Under the pieces are notes generated by a model that had not been told where the DNA came from, did no database searches, and saw nothing but the letters and a program-made list of their open reading frames with translations. 64,000 bases of DNA, taken from NCBI RefSeq assembly GCF_016735515.1, contig NZ_JAERQZ010000001.1, forward strand, positions 3,398,746 through 3,462,745. Direction: 5' to 3'. Below, one piece after another: positions 26,768 through 35,433 of this stretch (within the stretch, counting starts at the first letter, position 1; every line of letters starts with the position of its first letter). Source of the stretch: Piscinibacter sp. HJYY11 (lineage in GTDB: Bacteria; Pseudomonadota; Gammaproteobacteria; Burkholderiales; Burkholderiaceae_C). The position numbers and the translations under genes are program-made.

Positions 26768-26786
26768 GTGAATCCGTGATATTCAC
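26768..26786. promoter_or_regulatory. Candidate LysR operator before the 26.8-kb LysR gene
   Basis: GTGAAT and ATTCAC arms are separated by 7 bases, 31 bp before the LysR start, within the 142-bp divergent region shared with the 81-residue gene. Dyads of this spacing fit the T-N11-A class of LysR sites. Confidence 0.5.
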
Positions 26787-26816
26787 AAAGCGCATGTCGG
26801 GACAAAATCACGAACC

Positions 26817-27788
26817 ATGAACTTCAAGACGCTCGACCTGAACCTGCTGCGCGTCTTCGACGCCGTCATGGCCGAGCGCAACCTGACCCGTGCCGCGACG
26901 CGGCTGTCGCTGACCCAGCCGGCCGTGAGCAACGCGCTTCGGCGGTTTCGAGAATCGGTAGGTGAGGAATTGCTCACTCGCGTCACGCATGGTGTCGTTC
27001 CGACGCCCTTTGCGGAAAGACTGTGGCCGCAGGTGCGCGCCGCACTCGACCAGTTGCGCGCCGCGCTCGACCCCGGTGACTTCGACCCCCGGCGCGATGC
27101 CGTGAGCTTCCGCCTAGCGATGGCCGATGCCACCGCCGCCGTGCTGTTGCCGCCGCTCATCGACCACATCGAGGCGCAGCAGGCGCTGGTCAACCTGCGC
27201 GTCGTCCCGCTCACCACCCGGGACCCGCGTGCGCTGCTCGAGCGGGGCGAGATCGACGTCGCCGTGGGCTACTTCCCCGAGGCGATCGCCGAGCTGGTCT
27301 CCCAGGGCGCACAAAGCGCGCTGCGCCACCAACGCCTGAACGAAAGCGAATATGTCTGCGTGATGCGCCGTGGCCACCCGCTCGCCGAGGGCGAGTTGAC
27401 GCTCGACCGCTTCTGCGAGGCGCATCACCTGCTGGTGAGCTTCTCCGGCCGCCCGCACGGCTTTGTCGACCAAGCCCTGGCCGCGCTGAACCGCACGCGC
27501 CGCATCGTGCTGACGGTCAACCAGTTCTTCACCGCCGGCCGGGTCGTGGCGCGCAGCGACCTGCTGACGGTGCTGCCGGCGTCCTTCGTCGTTGCCACCG
27601 GCTACCAGTCGCAGCTGGTGGAGCGCCCCTTGCCGATGCCGATGGCCCGCATTCACGTCGAAACCATGTGGCACATGCGCCATGACGGCGTGACCGCCCA
27701 CCAATGGTTGCGAGACCGCCTGGTGGACGCGGCACGCCCGCGGGCCGGCGCGACAATCTCCGCTCCCTCTTCTGCCCCTCTTTCCTGA
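26817..27788 (+). CDS. LysR-family regulator (NodD/LeuO-like branch)
   Basis: The 323-residue protein has an N-terminal HTH with the branch signature [22 protein letters not shown] and [14 protein letters not shown], then a substrate-binding domain ([18 protein letters not shown] onward). It starts at ATG 26817. The gene ends 1 nt before the UPF0149 gene, so the two may be cotranscribed. A dyad just upstream could be its own operator. Confidence 0.9.
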   Translation: MNFKTLDLNLLRVFDAVMAERNLTRAATRLSLTQPAVSNALRRFRESVGEELLTRVTHGVVPTPFAERLWPQVRAALDQLRAALDPGDFDPRRDAVSFRLAMADATAAVLLPPLIDHIEAQQALVNLRVVPLTTRDPRALLERGEIDVAVGYFPEAIAELVSQGAQSALRHQRLNESEYVCVMRRGHPLAEGELTLDRFCEAHHLLVSFSGRPHGFVDQALAALNRTRRIVLTVNQFFTAGRVVARSDLLTVLPASFVVATGYQSQLVERPLPMPMARIHVETMWHMRHDGVTAHQWLRDRLVDAARPRAGATISAPSSAPLS

Positions 27789-27789
27789 C

Positions 27790-28533
27790 ATGGCCACCCA
27801 CGCCGACCTCACCGACGCCGAATTTGCCGAGCTTGACGACCTGCTGCTCGCCACGCCCGAGCCCCTGCAGCCGCTCGACGGGGTGATGCTCGACGGCTTC
27901 CTCTGCGGCGTGATCGTGCAGCCGGTGCTGCTGGAGGCCGACGCCTGGTTGCCGCACGTGTTCGACTTCGATGGCCAGCCCCTGCCCGACGACGTCGACG
28001 CCGCCTGGCTCGAGCGCACCCGCACGCTGATCAAACGACGGCACGATGCGCTCAACCGTGCGCTGGCCGAAGAAGGCTGGTTCGACCCCTTCGTGCTCGA
28101 GTTCGACGAGGAGCACCCGCGTGAGCTGCCGCCGGAGGGCGAGCCCGACCCGCTGGCCGGCTTGAGCGAGGTCTCGCAGGCGCTGATGCCGTGGGTGGCG
28201 GGCTTCCAGCATGCGGCGCTGTGTTTCCCGGACCTCTCGGAGATCCCCGACGACGCGGTGATGTCGGCTCTGGCGCGCCTGTACCGCCACCTGCCGACCG
28301 AGACCGAACAAGAGAAGGAAGTCGTCGCCACCCTCGACCGCGAGCACCCGCTGCCCACGCTCGACGACGCGATCGGTGACATGGTGTCGGCCGTTGCCGA
28401 CCTCTACGACCTCACCACCGACCGGCGCTACAAGGTCGAGACGGTGCGCCGCGAGGAGCCCAAGGTGGGCCGCAACGATCCCTGCCCCTGCGGCAGTGGC
28501 AAGAAGTTCAAGCAGTGCCACGGGGCCACCTGA
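27790..28533 (+). CDS. UPF0149/YecA-like protein with C-terminal SEC-C zinc motif
   Basis: The 247-residue protein has the UPF0149 domain ([46 protein letters not shown]) and ends with a SEC-C motif, [17 protein letters not shown], which binds zinc through three Cys and one His. SEC-C tails usually mediate contact with ribosomes, SecB or proteins. A paralogue at 35434-36120 shares the UPF0149 part but has an arginine-rich tail instead. It starts 1 nt after the LysR stop and is followed by the phosphoesterase gene. Confidence 0.92.
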   Translation: MATHADLTDAEFAELDDLLLATPEPLQPLDGVMLDGFLCGVIVQPVLLEADAWLPHVFDFDGQPLPDDVDAAWLERTRTLIKRRHDALNRALAEEGWFDPFVLEFDEEHPRELPPEGEPDPLAGLSEVSQALMPWVAGFQHAALCFPDLSEIPDDAVMSALARLYRHLPTETEQEKEVVATLDREHPLPTLDDAIGDMVSAVADLYDLTTDRRYKVETVRREEPKVGRNDPCPCGSGKKFKQCHGAT

Positions 28534-28537
28534 AGCC

Positions 28538-29311
28538 TTGCGTTTCCAGCTCCTTTCCGACCTTCACCTCGAAACCGAGGACTTCACGCCGCAGCCCGCG
28601 CCCGGTGCGGAGATGCTGGTCCTCGGGGGCGACATCGACAGCACCTGGCAAGGCCTGTCGCACTTCCGCGACTGGCCGGTGCCGGTGCTCATGGTCGCCG
28701 GCAACCACGAGTTCGACGACCGCGACGTCGGCGCGACCTGGCCCGTGTTGCGCGCCCATTGCGAATCGCTCGGCATCCGCCTGCTCGAACGCGAAAGCCT
28801 GGTCCTGGCGGACGCGCGGGGCCGCCGCATCCGCTTCGTCTCCACCGTGCGCTGGTGCGACTTCGACGCCTTCGGCGAGTCCCGGCGCGAGAAGGCGATG
28901 CGCGCCGGCAGCTATTTCATGCACGTGCAGCGCTCGACCCAGGGCGGGCGACCGTTCGACGCGGACCTGGTGCGCGAAGAAGGCCTGGCCTGCAAGGCCT
29001 GGCTTGCTGCCGAGCTGGCCCAAGCGCCCGTCGCGTGGGACGCAACCGTGGCGCTCACCCATTTCGCCCCCAGCCTGCGCAGCGCCGACCCGCGCTACGG
29101 CCACCAGTCCGGCACGGCCAGCTTCTGCAACGCCGACGACGAGTTGCTGCCGCTGGCCGATGTGTGGATCCACGGGCACCTGCACTGCCGTCACGACTAC
29201 ACCGTGGTGCACCCTGATGGGCGCTCGACGCGGGTGGTCTGCAATGCCCGCGGCCATGCCCGCCGCGGCGAGGCCGAAGGCTACGACCCGTTGTTCCTGC
29301 TCGAGGTCTGA
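28538..29311 (+). CDS. Metallophosphoesterase (calcineurin-like)
   Basis: The 257-residue protein has all five metal-binding motifs of the family: SDLHLE, GGDID, GNHE, LTHF and HGHLH. It should be a cytosolic dimetal phosphohydrolase of unknown substrate. No ATG precedes the SDLHLE motif, and TTG 28538 (LRFQLLSDLHLE) starts 4 bp after the UPF0149 stop, which suggests coupling although the ribosome binding site is weak. The 3' end overlaps the convergent TetR gene by 31 bp. Confidence 0.88.
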   Translation: MRFQLLSDLHLETEDFTPQPAPGAEMLVLGGDIDSTWQGLSHFRDWPVPVLMVAGNHEFDDRDVGATWPVLRAHCESLGIRLLERESLVLADARGRRIRFVSTVRWCDFDAFGESRREKAMRAGSYFMHVQRSTQGGRPFDADLVREEGLACKAWLAAELAQAPVAWDATVALTHFAPSLRSADPRYGHQSGTASFCNADDELLPLADVWIHGHLHCRHDYTVVHPDGRSTRVVCNARGHARRGEAEGYDPLFLLEV

Positions 29312-29910
29312 GCCCCGGCCAGGCCGTTGAAGCAGGTGGACATCAGCATCTCGATGATGCGTTCGTCGCTGTACTGGCCCCCCGCCTTCAGCAGCCCCAG
29401 CACCGGGTCGCAGGCGCGGGCGAAGAGCGTGTAGAGCACCACCTCCGGCGGCAGCGCGCGGTCGAGGTGGCCGGCTTCCTGTGCGGCGACGATCCATTCG
29501 CCGAGCCGGTCGCTCACGTCCATGAGCCGGTCGAGGTAGGGCTTGTTGCCCATCAGCGCGGCGCGCAGCGCGGAGTTCTGCGCCGGCAGCGACGGCATCT
29601 CGCCGGCGAGCTGCACCTGCATCGTCCAGCGGGCCACGGCCTTCAGCTGGTCGATCGCCGGGGCGCCGGGCGGCAGCGTCTCCATGAAGGCCTGGGCCCG
29701 CTGCAGCACGCGCACCATCGCCGCGCCGGCCAGCTCTTCCTTGGAACTGAAATGTTTGTAGAGGCTGGCCTTGGCGATGCCGACGTCGGCGGCCACCTCA
29801 TCGACCGTCATGATGTCGTAGCCCTTCTCGGCCAGCAGACGGTTGACCGACGCGACGATCGCATCCTCACGCGCGCGCAGCACCTGCTCCTTGAACGACA
29901 CCTTGGCCAT
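29281..29910 (-). CDS. TetR-family transcriptional repressor
   Basis: The 209-residue protein has an N-terminal TetR HTH (AIVASVNRLLAEKGYDIMTVDEVAADVGIAKASLYKHF is the spanned segment at about residues 18-52, with SLYKHFSSKEEL at its end) and an all-helical C-terminal domain. No neighbouring target is evident. Its last 31 bp overlap the phosphoesterase gene on the other strand. Confidence 0.9.
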   Translation of the reverse strand: MAKVSFKEQVLRAREDAIVASVNRLLAEKGYDIMTVDEVAADVGIAKASLYKHFSSKEELAGAAMVRVLQRAQAFMETLPPGAPAIDQLKAVARWTMQVQLAGEMPSLPAQNSALRAALMGNKPYLDRLMDVSDRLGEWIVAAQEAGHLDRALPPEVVLYTLFARACDPVLGLLKAGGQYSDERIIEMLMSTCFNGLAGAQTSSRNNGS

Positions 29911-29995
29911 CGGCCGATTCTAGTCAGCGCTTGTACAGCGCAGTCACGGAAGGACTTGCCTGTGCAGCAAGTTACCGCACGGTTGCTGGAAAACG

Positions 29996-30199
29996 TCAGC
30001 GTTGAGGCCGCCGGTCCAGTCGCTGTTGCCAGAAGCTGTCGTCGGGCTGTGCCGGTGCCTGGGCCGCCGGCTCGCCCTCCAGCGGGCCGAGGCTTGCGTC
30101 AAGTCCGAAAGCGGTGCCCATGTCCCCCGGGTCGGGGTCAGCGGTGCGCTGCGGGTGCAGCGTGGTGCCGGATCTCATCCAACGCGGAATCAGGTTCAT
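29996..30199 (-). CDS. Small hypothetical protein (67 residues)
   Basis: The product starts MNLIPRWMRSGTTLHP and is acidic and proline/alanine-rich after that (DPDPGDMGTAFGLDASLG, EGEPAAQAPAQPDDSFWQQ). GAGG is a few bases before the ATG. It has no signal peptide and no recognised domain. It could be a real small protein or a chance frame. Confidence 0.45.
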   Translation of the reverse strand: MNLIPRWMRSGTTLHPQRTADPDPGDMGTAFGLDASLGPLEGEPAAQAPAQPDDSFWQQRLDRRPQR

Positions 30200-30400
30200 G
30201 GTGCCCTCGCGCTTCTGTGCTTGACATCGGTGCCTTGGATGCCAGTGTGGCCCGTCGACGCCGTGCCGATGTGCCGATATGCAGGCAGCAAACCACGCTT
30301 CTTGCCCCCATGCACGAGAGGGCGTTTTCGGGCCGCTTTGTTGCAATGCAAGAAGAAGCCTCAACATGACCGGCATGCAGTTCCGCGTGTGGAGGTTGTC

Positions 30401-30538
30401 ATGAACCGGCTGTCGATTCGAGTGCTCACCTGGCTGACCGTGGTGGCCGCGTTGGCCAGCGCGCTGTTGCTCGCCTCGGAAGACACCGACCTGCCCGAGA
30501 TGGCACGCACCGGCGGGCAGGCGATTCAGCTGCGCTGA
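30401..30538 (+). CDS. Tiny single-helix membrane protein (45 residues)
   Basis: The product starts MNRLSIRVLTWLTVVAALASALLLAS, one membrane helix after a short basic start, and ends with an acidic then polar tail. GGAGG lies 5 nt before ATG 30401, which is a strong ribosome binding site. Its last 13 bp overlap the argP 3' end on the other strand. There is no family assignment. Confidence 0.5.
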   Translation: MNRLSIRVLTWLTVVAALASALLLASEDTDLPEMARTGGQAIQLR

Positions 30539-31464
30539 GCACGCCCAGGCGGGCCGAGCGCGGCGCGCGCACCGGCCACGAGCGCATCGCCGATGCGGTC
30601 GAGCAGCGCCACGCGCTCCGACGGCGGGGCGCCGTGGGGCCCCAGGCGCCACTGGTGCCAGTAGAGCCGCACGCTCAGCTCCACGTCGGGGCGCAGCGCG
30701 ACCAGGTCACCGTTTGCCATCAGGCCGCTGACCTGCACCAGGGGCACCACGCCCACGCCCCAGCCCATCAGCGCCGCGCGCACATAGGCCTCGGACGAGG
30801 GCACGAAGCTCTCCTGCAGGCGCGGCTGCCGCACCCCGAACGCGCGTGACACCCACTGCGTCTGCATGTCGTCCTTGCGGTTGAAGACGAGGAAGGGCAC
30901 CTGCGCGAAGTTGCCCCGGTCCAGCCCCTGCGGCAGCCAGCGCGCGATGAACGCCGGGCTTGCCACCGCCGTGTAGCGCATGGTGCCCAGCAGCACCACG
31001 CGGCAACCGCGCAGCGCCTCGCTCACCGTGCTCACGCAGCCGAGCACCGCCCCCTGGCGCAGCCAGTCGTGGGTGAAGTTCTGGTCGTCGACCACGAGCT
31101 CCAGCGACACCCCGGCCTGCACCACCGTGTCGAGCGCCGGCATCACCCAGGTGGCCAGGCTGTCGGCGTTGACGGCGATCGGCAGGCGCTGGCCGCTGTC
31201 CGGCCCGACGCCGAGCTCGAGGGCCACGTCGGCCCGCATCGCCTGCAGCTGGCGGGCAAAGCGCAGCAGCACCTTGCCCGCCTCGGTGAGGCGAAGCGGC
31301 CGCGAGCGCACCACGAGCAGCTGCCCCACCTGGGCCTCCAGCGTGCGCAGGCGCTGCGACACCGCCGATTGCGTGATCGACAGGCGCCGCGCCGCGCGCT
31401 CGAAATGGCCGTCGTCGGCCAGCGCGGCCAGGCAGTCGAGGGCGGCGGGGTCGAGGTCTTTCAT
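30526..31464 (-). CDS. argP: LysR-family regulator ArgP
   Basis: The 312-residue protein starts with the ArgP-type HTH (LDCLAALADDGHFERAARRLSI and TQSAVSQRLRTLEAQVG) and has a LysR effector domain (PIAVNADSLATWVMPAL). ArgP senses lysine and arginine and activates export of basic amino acids. It is divergent from an argO/lysE-type exporter gene with 74 bp between them, the conserved ArgP/ArgO arrangement, which supports the call. Confidence 0.9.
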   Translation of the reverse strand: MKDLDPAALDCLAALADDGHFERAARRLSITQSAVSQRLRTLEAQVGQLLVVRSRPLRLTEAGKVLLRFARQLQAMRADVALELGVGPDSGQRLPIAVNADSLATWVMPALDTVVQAGVSLELVVDDQNFTHDWLRQGAVLGCVSTVSEALRGCRVVLLGTMRYTAVASPAFIARWLPQGLDRGNFAQVPFLVFNRKDDMQTQWVSRAFGVRQPRLQESFVPSSEAYVRAALMGWGVGVVPLVQVSGLMANGDLVALRPDVELSVRLYWHQWRLGPHGAPPSERVALLDRIGDALVAGARAALGPPGRAQRS

Positions 31465-31538
31465 AAGCGTCTCTGATGAATCACGAGAAATATGAATGAA
31501 CCTTCACTTCGGCGCAACGCCTTCCGACAATCCGCGGC

Positions 31539-32153
31539 ATGACGGGCACCGCATTCCTCCAGGGCTGGCTGATGACGGCCGGGCTCATCGTCGCGATCGG
31601 CGCGCAGAACGCGCTGGTGCTGCGCCAGGGCCTGCAGCGGGCGCACGTGGGGCCGGTGGTGCTGCTGTGCACGGTGTCCGACTGGTTGCTGATCGCGCTC
31701 GGCGTCTTCGGCCTGGGCACGGCGATCCAGTCGTCGCCGGCGCTCCTGCAGTTCTTCCGCTTCGGGGGCGCGGCCTTCCTGTTCGCCTACGGCCTGCGCT
31801 CGGCCCTGCAGGCCTGGCGCGGCCAGGGCCAGCTGGTGCAGGCCGGGCCGCGCGCGAGCAGCCTGGCCACCACGCTCGCCAGCACGCTCGCGCTGACCTA
31901 CCTCAACCCGCACGTCTATCTCGACACCGTGGTGCTGCTCGGCAGCGTCGGGGCGCAGCACGGCGAGACCGGCCGTGTGGCCTTCGCGCTGGGTGCGGGC
32001 CTTGCTTCGCTGATGTGGTTCGTGACGCTCGGTTATGGCGCCGCCGCGGCCTCGCGCTGGTTGCAGCGGCCCTTTGTCTGGCGTGGGATCGATGCGACGG
32101 TGGCGTTGGTGATGTTCACGGTGGCGGGCCAGTTGCTCGTGGGAGGCTTGTAA
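31539..32153 (+). CDS. argO: LysE/ArgO-family amino acid exporter
   Basis: The 204-residue inner-membrane protein has about six helices and the family start GAQNALVLRQGLQ, ALTYLNPHVYLDTVVLLG in the middle, and GRVAFALGAGLASLMWF. It should export arginine or lysine under ArgP control. The stop TAATG overlaps the dadA start by one base, so the exporter and an amino-acid dehydrogenase share a transcript. Confidence 0.93.
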   Translation: MTGTAFLQGWLMTAGLIVAIGAQNALVLRQGLQRAHVGPVVLLCTVSDWLLIALGVFGLGTAIQSSPALLQFFRFGGAAFLFAYGLRSALQAWRGQGQLVQAGPRASSLATTLASTLALTYLNPHVYLDTVVLLGSVGAQHGETGRVAFALGAGLASLMWFVTLGYGAAAASRWLQRPFVWRGIDATVALVMFTVAGQLLVGGL

Positions 32154-33451
32154 TGAAGGTGGTCGTGCTCGGGGCGGGGATCGTTGGCATCAGCACCGCG
32201 TGGTACCTGCTGGAGCATGGCCATGAGGTGACCGTGGTCGACCGGCAGCCCGATGCGGCGCTGGAGACGAGCTTTGCCAACGGCGCGCAGATCTCCGTCA
32301 GCTACTGCGAGCCCTGGGCGCACCCGAGTGCCCCGCTCAAGGTCATCAAGTGGCTCGCGCACGATGACTCGCCCTTGCTGTTCCGCCCGAAGCTCGACGT
32401 GCACCAGTGGCGCTGGGGCTTGAGCTTCCTCGCCAACTGCACGCACGCGGCGTTCGAGCGCAACGTGGCGCAGCTGGTGGCACTGGGACGTTACAGCCAC
32501 GAATCGCTGAAAAGCCTGGTCGCGCAGACCGGCATCGAGTACGACCGGCTGGAGCGCGGCATCCTGCACTTCTTCTGCAACGAGAAGGATTTCGACGGCG
32601 TGGCGGCCGGCGCCGAGATCATGCGGCGCCACGGCGTGGACCGGCGCATCCTCTCGCGCGACGAGGTGCTGCAGGTCGAGCCGGCGCTGCGCGGCTTTGC
32701 CGAGCAGATCGTCGGCGGCACCTACACCGCCAGCGACGAGTCGGGCGACGCACGCAGCTTCACCCAACAGCTCGCGCGGCGCTGCGAGGCGCGTGGCGCA
32801 CAGTTCCTGTACGGGCACGACGTCGCGGGCTTCGAGGTGGCCAGCGGCGAGCTGCAGGCGGTGCGGGTGCAGCAGCGCCACGAGTCGCGCACGCTGAAGG
32901 CCGATGCCTTCGTCGCCGCGCTCGGCAGTCATACCGCGCCTTTGCTGCGCCCGCTCGGCGTCTACCTCAACATCTATCCCGCGAAGGGCTACTCGGCGAC
33001 TTTCAAGCTGCGCCATCCCGAACGGGCCAGCGTGGTGAGCATGATCGACGACACGCGCAAGATCGCCATCAGCCGCCTGGGCGACACGGTGCGTGTGGCC
33101 GGCACGGCCGAGATGGCCGGCTACGACACCGGGCTCGACTCCCCCACCGCGCAGGTGCGCTGTGCGGCGCTCGTGAAGCGCTATGAGGAGATCTTTCCCG
33201 GCGTGGCCGACACCCGCGAGCCGCACTTCTGGTCGGGCCTGCGGCCGAGCACGCCCGACAACATCCCCTACATCGGCCGCACGCGCATCGGGCGGCTGTG
33301 GGTCAATGCCGGCCACGGCACGCTCGGCTGGACGCACGGCGCCGGCTCGGGCCGCGCGCTCGCCGAGCTGATGAGCGGCAAGCGGCCGGCGCTGGCGTTC
33401 GGCTTCTGCGGCGACGACGCACATGCGCCGTGGCGCGAAGCCGCTGCGTGA
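32153..33451 (+). CDS. dadA: D-amino acid dehydrogenase, small subunit
   Basis: The 432-residue FAD enzyme oxidises D-amino acids to 2-oxo acids and passes electrons to the respiratory chain. It has the dinucleotide fold VVVLGAGIVGISTAWYLLE, then ETSFANGAQISVSYCEPWA, YLNIYPAKGYSATF and the C-terminal WSGLRPSTPDNIPYIGRT and NAGHGTLGWTHGAGSGRAL, all typical of DadA. GGGAGG stands 6 nt before the start, and the start overlaps the argO stop. An alanine racemase gene (dadX) is not next to it. Confidence 0.94.
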   Translation: MKVVVLGAGIVGISTAWYLLEHGHEVTVVDRQPDAALETSFANGAQISVSYCEPWAHPSAPLKVIKWLAHDDSPLLFRPKLDVHQWRWGLSFLANCTHAAFERNVAQLVALGRYSHESLKSLVAQTGIEYDRLERGILHFFCNEKDFDGVAAGAEIMRRHGVDRRILSRDEVLQVEPALRGFAEQIVGGTYTASDESGDARSFTQQLARRCEARGAQFLYGHDVAGFEVASGELQAVRVQQRHESRTLKADAFVAALGSHTAPLLRPLGVYLNIYPAKGYSATFKLRHPERASVVSMIDDTRKIAISRLGDTVRVAGTAEMAGYDTGLDSPTAQVRCAALVKRYEEIFPGVADTREPHFWSGLRPSTPDNIPYIGRTRIGRLWVNAGHGTLGWTHGAGSGRALAELMSGKRPALAFGFCGDDAHAPWREAAA

Positions 33452-33952
33452 TCAGTAGCTGTCGCTGGACACGTACTTCTGGCCCGACGCCTTGTAGCGC
33501 TCGATCGCCCGCTTGAGGTCGGCGTACTCGGTGCAGCTCTTGTTGCAGGCGGCGTCGAGCGCCGCGAGGCGCTGCTCCGCCTTGGGCAACTCGCCCTTCA
33601 TCAGGTAAAGCTCGCCGGAATATTCGAGCGTGCCGAGGTGCTTCGGGTCGATGCGCAGGGCCTGGTCGTAGAAGCGCTCCGAGCCGGCGAGGTCGGGCGT
33701 CTTTGCCTTGCGCAGGCTGTAGCCCATCAGGTTGTTCCAGTCGGCGCTGCCGGTGTCGTTGACACGCTTGAGCTCGTCGATGGCGCCGCTCCAGTTGCGG
33801 GCGGCGATCTGCGCGCGGGCGGCGGCAAGCTTGTCCTGGCTTTTGGCGGCGGGGGCGGGGGCAGGCGCAGGGCCCGTGTCGGCGGCCTGGGTGGTGGCCG
33901 ACAGGGCAAGGGCGAAGAGGCCGAAGCCGACGAGGCGGGGGAGCAGGTTCAT
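33452..33952 (-). CDS. Exported TPR-containing protein
   Basis: The 166-residue protein has a signal peptide (MNLLPRLVGFGLFALALSATTQA), an Ala/Pro linker and then about two and a half tetratricopeptide-like units (AARNWSGAIDELKRVN, LAGSERFYDQALRIDP, LKRAIERYKASGQKY). It is probably a periplasmic protein-contact protein. Its stop lies one base past the dadA stop (convergent). It starts about 190 bp before the Hsp70-like gene on the other strand. Confidence 0.82.
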   Translation of the reverse strand: MNLLPRLVGFGLFALALSATTQAADTGPAPAPAPAAKSQDKLAAARAQIAARNWSGAIDELKRVNDTGSADWNNLMGYSLRKAKTPDLAGSERFYDQALRIDPKHLGTLEYSGELYLMKGELPKAEQRLAALDAACNKSCTEYADLKRAIERYKASGQKYVSSDSY

Positions 33953-34143
33953 GGTCGAGTCCTTCTGGGTGGTCTGGGGTGGGGAGCCGCCGGAGATCGG
34001 CGACCTACAGACATGACGAGTCGATCCGGGAAATGGATGCAGGGGCGGCAAAAAATTTTCGCGCCCCCCGGCGCTGGGTGCAACGGCGCTGTGCGCCATG
34101 ACGACGCGCCTACAATCGCGCCCCTTTTTGCGGGCCCCCTTCC

Positions 34144-35430
34144 ATGTACTGCGCCATCGACTTCGGCACGTCCAACTCGGCGATCGCGATTCCGGTCGAC
34201 GGTGCGATGCGGCTGGTCGAGCTGGAGCCGGGGCACCCGACCATGCCGACGGCCGTCTTCTACTACGCCGAAGGGCCGGAGACGAACGGCCCGCCGCGTG
34301 CCTTCGGCCGTGCGGCACTGGCGGCCTACGTGGAAGGGGTCGATGGCCGCTTGATGCGCTCGATGAAGAGCATCCTCGGCAGCAGCCTGGTCGACCAGAC
34401 GACCGACGTGGGCGGCGGCCGCGGTGCCAAGTACCTCGACATCATCAGCGGCTACCTGCTGCACCTGAAGACGGCCGCCGAACGGGCGGCGGGCACGCGC
34501 ATCGAGCAGGTGGTGATGGGCCGGCCGGTGTATTTCGTCGATGGCGAACCCGAGCGTGATGCGCAGGCGCAGGCCTCGCTCGAGACGGCGGCCCGGGCCG
34601 TGGGCTTTCGCGAGGTGCACTTCCAATATGAGCCGATTGCAGCCGCCTTCGACTACGAGCGCACGGCCTCGCGTCAGGAAATCGTGCTCGTGGCCGACAT
34701 CGGCGGCGGCACCTCCGACTTCTCGCTGGTGCGCGTGGGCCCCGAGCGTGCGGCGCACCTGGAGCGCAAGCACGACATCCTGGCCAACCACGGCGTGCAC
34801 ATCGCTGGCACCGACTTCGACCGCCGCATCGAGCTCGCGAGCATCCTCGGCGAGTTCGGCTACGGCGCGCTCGGCCCGAGCGTGAACGGCGCGCCGGCGC
34901 GCGAAGTGCCGAGCGGCGTGTACTTCGACCTCGCCACCTGGCACCTGATCAACACCGTCTACAACCCGGCACGTGTGGCCGAGCTGCGGCAGATGCGCAG
35001 CTTCTACGCCGAGCCGAAGCACCACCAGCGCCTGATGACGGTGGTGACCGAGCGGCTGGGCCATGAGCTCGCCTCGCGCGCCGAAGACGCCAAGATCGCG
35101 GTGGCCGACGGCGGCGAGGTGCGCATCGACCTGAGCCATGTCGAACACAAGCTGGCCTCGAGCTTGAGCGAGCCGCAGGCGGTGGAAGCGATCGAGGTCG
35201 ACCTCGATCGCATCGTCGAGGCGGCGCGCGTGACCGTGGCGCAGGCAGGGCTGCAGGCGTCTGAGGTGGATGCGCTCTACTTCACCGGGGGCTCTACCGG
35301 CCTGCGCCTGCTGGCGCAGCAGATCGCGGCGGCCTTCCCGCAGGCGCGCGCGGTGCGTGGCGATCGCTTCGCCAGCGTGGCGACGGGGCTTGCGCTGTAC
35401 GCGCAGCGCTGGTTCGAGCGCGTGCAATAG
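34144..35430 (+). CDS. Hsp70-family chaperone-like protein (YegD type)
   Basis: The 428-residue protein has the actin/Hsp70 ATPase motifs: phosphate 1 CAIDFGTSNSAIAI, phosphate 2 VADIGGGTSDFSLV and the adenosine motif LYFTGGSTGLRLL. It lacks the substrate-binding domain of DnaK, as in YegD-like proteins. The role is unknown; an ATP-driven folding or regulatory task in the cytosol is likely. It is followed by the convergent UPF0149 gene with three bases between the stops. Confidence 0.9.
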   Translation: MYCAIDFGTSNSAIAIPVDGAMRLVELEPGHPTMPTAVFYYAEGPETNGPPRAFGRAALAAYVEGVDGRLMRSMKSILGSSLVDQTTDVGGGRGAKYLDIISGYLLHLKTAAERAAGTRIEQVVMGRPVYFVDGEPERDAQAQASLETAARAVGFREVHFQYEPIAAAFDYERTASRQEIVLVADIGGGTSDFSLVRVGPERAAHLERKHDILANHGVHIAGTDFDRRIELASILGEFGYGALGPSVNGAPAREVPSGVYFDLATWHLINTVYNPARVAELRQMRSFYAEPKHHQRLMTVVTERLGHELASRAEDAKIAVADGGEVRIDLSHVEHKLASSLSEPQAVEAIEVDLDRIVEAARVTVAQAGLQASEVDALYFTGGSTGLRLLAQQIAAAFPQARAVRGDRFASVATGLALYAQRWFERVQ

Positions 35431-35433
35431 CGT

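Noticed and set aside
31465..31538. A specific ArgP box in the argP-argO gap
   Set aside because: There are repeated ATTCAT-like elements but no clean dyad, so I cannot place a site with confidence.
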